This document shows positions 27,185 through 32,324 of a stretch of DNA of 32,324 bases, piece after piece (position 1 is the first letter of the stretch; each line of letters begins with the position of its first letter). A model generated the notes under the pieces. The model did not search any database. It was not told the DNA's origin and worked only from the letters and a program-made list of their open reading frames with translations. A program made the position numbers and the translations under genes. This DNA comes from Gammaproteobacteria bacterium (GTDB lineage: Bacteria; Pseudomonadota; Gammaproteobacteria; SZUA-152): NCBI GenBank assembly GCA_022340845.1, contig JAJDNG010000007.1, positions 1 to 32,324 on the forward strand, written 5' to 3'.

Positions 27185-28225
27185 ATGAAAAACATCTCAC
27201 AGAACTTGCGCATTTTAATCAGTTTATTTTGCGTGACGATTCTCAGCAGTTGCCAGTGGAACAGTAATTCCAACAGCGATGTAATAGTCTTGTCCGGTAC
27301 ACTGGAGGCGCGTGAGGTAGACTTATCGTTTCAAGTAAGCGGCCGAATGAGTGATTTGCTAAGCGATGAAGGCGATCTGGTGCAAGCCGGTACCACCGTC
27401 GCGACACTGGATGACCGGGACTACGTATTGGCGCTGCAACAGGCCAGCGCCACCGCTAATGCGGCCAAAGCCTCATTAGCCGCCTTGACTGCAGGAACCC
27501 GACAGCAGGAAATTCGTGCGGCCGAAGCGGACTTGCAAAAAGCCAAAGCACAATTGAATTACTGGCAATCGGAAGTCAAGCGCATCAGCTACCTGGTACC
27601 GAAAAAACTGACCACTGAAGAACAACTGGAACAAACGCAATTGCAATATGAAATTGCGTTGGCGGGTGTGGAACAGGCACAACAAAAGCTACATCTGTTG
27701 AAGGAGGGGCCTCGCAAGGAGGAAATAGAACGCGCCGATCAAGAATACACAGCCCGCATAGAATCCCGTGAACTTGCAAAACAGCAACTGTCGTACACTA
27801 CGTTGCAAAGTCCCATTAACGGTATGGTGACATTGCGACTGAGTGAGTCCGGAGAAGTGATTGCGCCCGGTCAGCCGGTGATTCGTGTGGCAGAGTTGTC
27901 CAATACCTGGGTACGGGCTTATATCAGTGAGACTGATTTAGGCCGAGTACGCTTGGGTCAAGCCGTGAGTATCAAAGTGGACAGCTATCCCGATAAAGAA
28001 TTTTCCGGGACATTGACATTTATTTCGCCGGTTGCGGAATTCACGCCGAAAACGGTGGAAACCCGTAAACTGCGGGTGGATCTTGTCTACCGTGTCAAAG
28101 TACAAGTGGCTAATCCGCAAGGGATATTAAAAATCGGTATGCCGGCGGATATTTTTATACAACCCGTAGCGGATCAATCTGTATCTAAACAATCTGTATC
28201 TAAACAATCTGTAGCTAAAAAATGA
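27185..28225 (+). CDS. HlyD/YbhG-like periplasmic adaptor lipoprotein
   Basis: Lipobox ILSSCQW; LEAREVDLSFQVSGRM, coiled-coil hairpin, SPINGMVTLRLSESGEVIAPGQPV. Confidence 0.9.
   Translation: MKNISQNLRILISLFCVTILSSCQWNSNSNSDVIVLSGTLEAREVDLSFQVSGRMSDLLSDEGDLVQAGTTVATLDDRDYVLALQQASATANAAKASLAALTAGTRQQEIRAAEADLQKAKAQLNYWQSEVKRISYLVPKKLTTEEQLEQTQLQYEIALAGVEQAQQKLHLLKEGPRKEEIERADQEYTARIESRELAKQQLSYTTLQSPINGMVTLRLSESGEVIAPGQPVIRVAELSNTWVRAYISETDLGRVRLGQAVSIKVDSYPDKEFSGTLTFISPVAEFTPKTVETRKLRVDLVYRVKVQVANPQGILKIGMPADIFIQPVADQSVSKQSVSKQSVAKK
28175..28219. repeat. 15-bp tandem repeat x3 at the 3' end of the adaptor gene
   Basis: caatctgtatctaaa / caatctgtatctaaa / caatctgtagctaaa encoding QSVSK QSVSK QSVAK. 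Confidence 0.95.
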
Positions 28226-29157
28226 CCATGAATGAGGTCGTAGTACAGGCAGAAAAACTGGCCTACGCGTATGGCCATACACCAGTTTTACAAGATATTA
28301 GCCTTAGCATAAACGGTGGCGAGATCTATGGGCTAGTGGGCGCTGATGGTGCCGGTAAAAGCACTCTATTGAGTTTGGCGGCCGGTCAGCTTGCGCCGCA
28401 TTCCGGCATTCTGCAGGTGCTGGGCAAGGCATCCACTGAGCCGAACCTGCGGGGCGACATCGCTTACATGCCACAGAATTTCGGTCTCTATCCGGATTTG
28501 TCCATTATGGAAAATATGCAGTTCTTTGCTGATTTACATGGCTTGGCAAATCAAGCCGCAGAACGGCGTATTACCGATCTTCTGACCCGTACGGGACTGA
28601 AGGGTTTCGAAGCGCGGCGCAGCGGCAATCTGTCCGGCGGCATGATGCAAAAACTGGCGCTGGCCAGCGTATTGGTGCACGACCCCAAAGTCATGTTCCT
28701 GGATGAGCCGACCACCGGCGTTGATCCGGTATCCCGGCGCGCTTTTTGGAGACTGCTGGAGTCTGTGCGAGCGGAGGGCGTGGCTATTTTGTTTGCCACA
28801 GCGAATATGGACGAAGCCGAACGTTGCGACCGAGTCGGCATGTTGCAAAACGGAAAACTAACCCGCGAAGGCGCACCCCTGGACCTAATTCAACAAAATC
28901 AAGCACAACTGGCGGCTGTATTCGGCCCTTCGGTCAGACAATACCGGGAGAAGATACGTCAATTGCCGAGTGTGGAAATGGCCTTTCCGGTCGGCATCAA
29001 ATTGAATGTCTGGTTGCGGGATCAGACATCGCTACAAACATTAAAACAAGATCTCAGCACATTATCCCAAGGGTTGGATGCAAAATTGGCAATACCCAGT
29101 TTGCATGATGCTACCTTGCGGGATCTAGCGCTGGCCCAGCAATCCCGCGGTGGCTAG
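28222..29157 (+). CDS. ABC transporter ATPase (YbhF N-half-like)
   Basis: Walker A GADGAGKST, LSGGMMQKLALA, VMFLDEPTTGVDP; overlaps upstream stop (ATGA). Confidence 0.9.
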   Translation: MTMNEVVVQAEKLAYAYGHTPVLQDISLSINGGEIYGLVGADGAGKSTLLSLAAGQLAPHSGILQVLGKASTEPNLRGDIAYMPQNFGLYPDLSIMENMQFFADLHGLANQAAERRITDLLTRTGLKGFEARRSGNLSGGMMQKLALASVLVHDPKVMFLDEPTTGVDPVSRRAFWRLLESVRAEGVAILFATANMDEAERCDRVGMLQNGKLTREGAPLDLIQQNQAQLAAVFGPSVRQYREKIRQLPSVEMAFPVGIKLNVWLRDQTSLQTLKQDLSTLSQGLDAKLAIPSLHDATLRDLALAQQSRGG

Positions 29158-30124
29158 TTCAAGCGTCAACAACGACGACCCGGTTATCCAGGCTAGCGGT
29201 ATAGTCAAGCGCTTTGGCGGATTTGTGGCCGTGGATCATGTGGATATTACATTGCAGCGTGGGGAGGTATTCGGCCTGCTTGGAGCGAATGGTGCGGGAA
29301 AGACCACGGCGATTCGCATGTTGTGCGGTACGTTGCCACCCAGCGAAGGCACTATTAATGTAGCCGGTATCGATATGGTTCGCCACGCACGCCGTGCCCG
29401 CAGCCGCCTGGGGTATGTGTCACAGCGGTTCGCTTTATACGCGGAATTAAGCGTATTGGAAAATTTGAAATTGCAGGCTGGGCTGTACGGGTTATCGGGA
29501 AAACACAAGCGTGACCGATTGCGCTGGGCATTGCAACACTTGGAAATGGCACAGTTACAACACCAACCCGCGGGGAAGTTACCCTTGGGCTACCAACGTC
29601 GTTTGGCGCTGGCGGCGGCGTTGATGCATCAACCGCAAGTGTTGTTTCTGGATGAACCCACGTCCGGCGTGGATCCCATGGCACGGCAGCAGTTCTGGGA
29701 GTTGATCTACGAACTGGCCGAACAAGGCATAGGCGTATTGGTGACGACACATTACATGGACGAAGCGTTGTTCTGCGACCGCATCGCATTTATGCATACC
29801 GGTAAAATCATTGCTCAGGACACGCCGCAAAAGCTGAAAGCTATGCCGTTAACAACACCTTTGCTGCAACTGGATTCCAAAGATTGCGCACGCTGCGCGC
29901 AACTCATCAGTGCTCTCGATTCAATCAAGGAAATCGTGCCCCATGCCGGGCAATTGCGCATCCGATTGCAGCCGGGCGTAGACATGGATTCAGCGGAGCA
30001 ACAAATAAAATCAGTAGCAAAGCAATCCAGTCTGCAAATCGGGGAACTGCGACCGGTGGATGCGGACCTGGAGGACGTGTTCGTCGCTGTGCTTGAAGAC
30101 TTTGAAACACGGGAAAACGCATGA
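29150..30124 (+). CDS. ABC transporter ATPase (YbhF C-half-like)
   Basis: Walker A GANGAGKTT; variant signature KLPLGYQRRLALA; VLFLDEPTSGVDP. Confidence 0.9.
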   Translation: MASSSVNNDDPVIQASGIVKRFGGFVAVDHVDITLQRGEVFGLLGANGAGKTTAIRMLCGTLPPSEGTINVAGIDMVRHARRARSRLGYVSQRFALYAELSVLENLKLQAGLYGLSGKHKRDRLRWALQHLEMAQLQHQPAGKLPLGYQRRLALAAALMHQPQVLFLDEPTSGVDPMARQQFWELIYELAEQGIGVLVTTHYMDEALFCDRIAFMHTGKIIAQDTPQKLKAMPLTTPLLQLDSKDCARCAQLISALDSIKEIVPHAGQLRIRLQPGVDMDSAEQQIKSVAKQSSLQIGELRPVDADLEDVFVAVLEDFETRENA

Positions 30125-31224
30125 ATCTGCAACACGTTCGTGCGATAGCCCGCAAGGAATGGTGGCATTTGTTTCGCGACGCCAGAAGCCTGGCTCTACT
30201 GATTCTGATGCCCAGCATGTTATTGTTCCTGTTCGGTTATGCCATTCGCCTGGATATCGTGGAAGCACCCATCGGTATATTGCAGGAGTCTCATGACGCT
30301 CAGTCCAGGGAACTGGCCGCGGCATTCGATGCCAGCCGGGCGTTTGATGTGGTGCGCTATTATCCCAGCCGGCAAAGCCTGGGAGATGCCATAGTGCAAG
30401 GCGACATCTGGGCAGGGCTGGTGATACCGCATGATTTTATCCGAGACATTAAACGCGGTAAGGCGTCATTGCAGTTTATCGTGGACGGGGTGGATGCCAA
30501 TACTGCACGTTTATTGCTCAACTATTCACAAGCACTAATTAGCGACCATCTCCTGCAACAGGGACTAAGGCCGCCCATCCGGATCGAAGATCGGCTTTGG
30601 TTTAACGAGGCCAAACAAAGCCGAATTGCCATAGTGCCGGGTGTCATCGCCATCGTCATGGCGGTGATCGGCGCGCTGATGACCTCTCTCACCATTGCTC
30701 GGGAAATAGAGCAAGGCAATCTGGTGATGCTGCGCACTACGCCGCTGACGCGGGGGGAATTTCTGGTGGGAAAAATGACACCGTATTTTTTCATCGGCCT
30801 GGCGGATCTGGCGGTCGCGGCCTCGGCGGCGGTGCTTATTTTCGATGTACCGCTGCGTGGTTCGGTGTTTGGGTTGTCGTTGGTTTCCGCTTTGTTTCTG
30901 CTGGTTGTCATGTTGCAAGGCGCGGTGGTGTCTATTAGCGCGGGAAATCAGTTGCTTGCCAGTCAAATCGCTATGGTAAGTACTTTTTTACCGGCGTTTT
31001 TGTTATCGGGTTTTGTGTTCGCCATCGAAAACATGCCCAAGGTATTGCAATACGTCACTTATATCGTACCCGCCCGCTATTATGTTTCGTTGTCGAAAGT
31101 GATTTTTCTTAAAGGCATTTCACCCTTTGTGGTGTGGACCGAAGTTATTGCGTTGCTCGTGATCCTGCTATTGCTGATCGGCATCACTTTTGCGCGTGCT
31201 CGAAAACTGGGTTTGTTATCGTGA
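30121..31224 (+). CDS. ABC-2 type permease (YbhS/YbhR-like)
   Basis: ARKEWWHLFRDARSLALLILMPSMLLFLFGYAI; six-TM pattern; ATGA overlap. Confidence 0.9.
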   Translation: MNLQHVRAIARKEWWHLFRDARSLALLILMPSMLLFLFGYAIRLDIVEAPIGILQESHDAQSRELAAAFDASRAFDVVRYYPSRQSLGDAIVQGDIWAGLVIPHDFIRDIKRGKASLQFIVDGVDANTARLLLNYSQALISDHLLQQGLRPPIRIEDRLWFNEAKQSRIAIVPGVIAIVMAVIGALMTSLTIAREIEQGNLVMLRTTPLTRGEFLVGKMTPYFFIGLADLAVAASAAVLIFDVPLRGSVFGLSLVSALFLLVVMLQGAVVSISAGNQLLASQIAMVSTFLPAFLLSGFVFAIENMPKVLQYVTYIVPARYYVSLSKVIFLKGISPFVVWTEVIALLVILLLLIGITFARARKLGLLS

Positions 31225-32306
31225 TGCAATCGCTACTCCTGTCTTGGCTTCGATTGCGCTCGTTGTTGGGAAAAGAGTTTTTACAATTGCTGCGCGACCC
31301 ACGCATGCGATTTTTTGTTTTAGTCCCGCCCATCGTGCAATTGATTATCTTCGGCTATGCGGCAACCTTTGATGTCAAGTCAGCCCAAGTAGGGGTGTTG
31401 GACTATTCTCGCAGCAAAGTCTCGCGCGACTTATTAGCCGATGTGACTGCCACGGGGCATTTCGATCTGCATTATCTGGATAATATGTCGCAAGCGCAGC
31501 AACTCATGAACCGCAATGAGGTGCGCGCCATTGTGCAATTCCCCAGAGACTTTGACCGCAGCGGTGTGGTGCAATTAATCGCCGACGGCTCGGATTCCAA
31601 CAGTGCCTTGTTGGTGGTTGGCCAGTTCAGCCAGGCGTTGCGTCACAGCGCGCTGGATACTGAGCACATCGCACCGCCCATCGAGATAGAATATCGCGCC
31701 TGGTTTAACCCCAATTTGGAGGATCGCGAGTTTTTTGTACCGGGTATTATTGCCAATGTGCTTCTCATTTCGACCATGATTCTTACCGCCATGACCGTGG
31801 TGAGGGAAAGGGAAATCGGTACGCTGGAAAGGTTAATGGTAACACCGCTGGCGCGGTTCGAGTTTATCTTTGGAAAGATAGTTCCGGTGGCCTGCGTGGG
31901 TTTGTTTGATGTTATATTGGTGAGTACCGTCGCGGTGGTCTGGTTCGGCATTCCGTTTCGCGGCAGCATAGTAGAAATGTTTTTCGGAACGACGTTGTAT
32001 CTATTAAGTACCCTGGGTCTGGGGTTGCTGGTTTCGAGTTTTTCCAGTACCCAGCAACAAGCCATGTTGTGGGCGGTGTTTTTGATTATGCCGCTGGTCA
32101 TACTCTCGGGTTTCGCTTTTCCTATACGCAATATGCCTGAAATTGTTCAACTGGTTACATGGTTAGATCCGCTGCGGTATTATCTGGTGGTCATTCGCGA
32201 CAGTTTTCTCAAAGGTGGGCACTTCGGTGATCATTGGTTCCAGTTTACCGCCATGGCATTGCTGGGGCTGACTGCGTTGTCTGTTAGTGCGTGGCGAATC
32301 CGCTGA
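31224..32306 (+). CDS. ABC-2 type permease (YbhR/YbhS-like)
   Basis: GKEFLQLLRDPRMRFFVLVPPIVQLIIFGYAATFDV; start at TGATG overlap (31224) rather than track start 31134. Confidence 0.9.
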   Translation: MQSLLLSWLRLRSLLGKEFLQLLRDPRMRFFVLVPPIVQLIIFGYAATFDVKSAQVGVLDYSRSKVSRDLLADVTATGHFDLHYLDNMSQAQQLMNRNEVRAIVQFPRDFDRSGVVQLIADGSDSNSALLVVGQFSQALRHSALDTEHIAPPIEIEYRAWFNPNLEDREFFVPGIIANVLLISTMILTAMTVVREREIGTLERLMVTPLARFEFIFGKIVPVACVGLFDVILVSTVAVVWFGIPFRGSIVEMFFGTTLYLLSTLGLGLLVSSFSSTQQQAMLWAVFLIMPLVILSGFAFPIRNMPEIVQLVTWLDPLRYYLVVIRDSFLKGGHFGDHWFQFTAMALLGLTALSVSAWRIR

Positions 32307-32324
32307 ATAATTCCTCACGTTTGC

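Noticed and set aside
1-32324. CRISPR array, tRNA/rRNA genes, prophage or transposase genes
   Set aside because: No spaced direct repeats of CRISPR type, no cloverleaf noticed, and no integrase or transposase motifs in the translated ORFs.

Overview
The window looks like a gammaproteobacterial chromosome segment (judged from gene content). Left part: 3' end of an unidentified + strand ORF, phhB-like pterin dehydratase, small c-type cytochrome, orn, an EamA transporter, a large PAS-GGDEF-EAL protein, an NlpC/P60 lipoprotein, and the cluster queG / nnr-tsaE-amiC-(small membrane protein)-mutL. Middle: an ABC exporter, a TraB-family protein, then a DUF6502-like HTH gene translationally coupled to a DUF5666-like lipoprotein gene, and a second DUF5666-like lipoprotein gene further on. 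Right part: Atm1-type ABC exporter, a degenerate alpha/beta hydrolase, DUF72, GAPDH, and a five-gene YbhG/F/S/R-like efflux operon. The most interesting signal is the DUF6502/DUF5666 locus. Both transcription units carry the same operator-like palindrome, TTTGGGA-N6-TCCCAAA, at nearly the same distance after a TATAAT box. The second unit has a ~350-nt leader with three consecutive predicted hairpins, one containing a small ORF with a strong Shine-Dalgarno. The first DUF5666 frame carries one in-frame TAA followed by 102 open codons that are still recognisably homologous to its paralog. A second theme is short tandem repeats with an exact 15-bp period at four unrelated loci. Family names come from recognising motifs in the translations; no database search was run.
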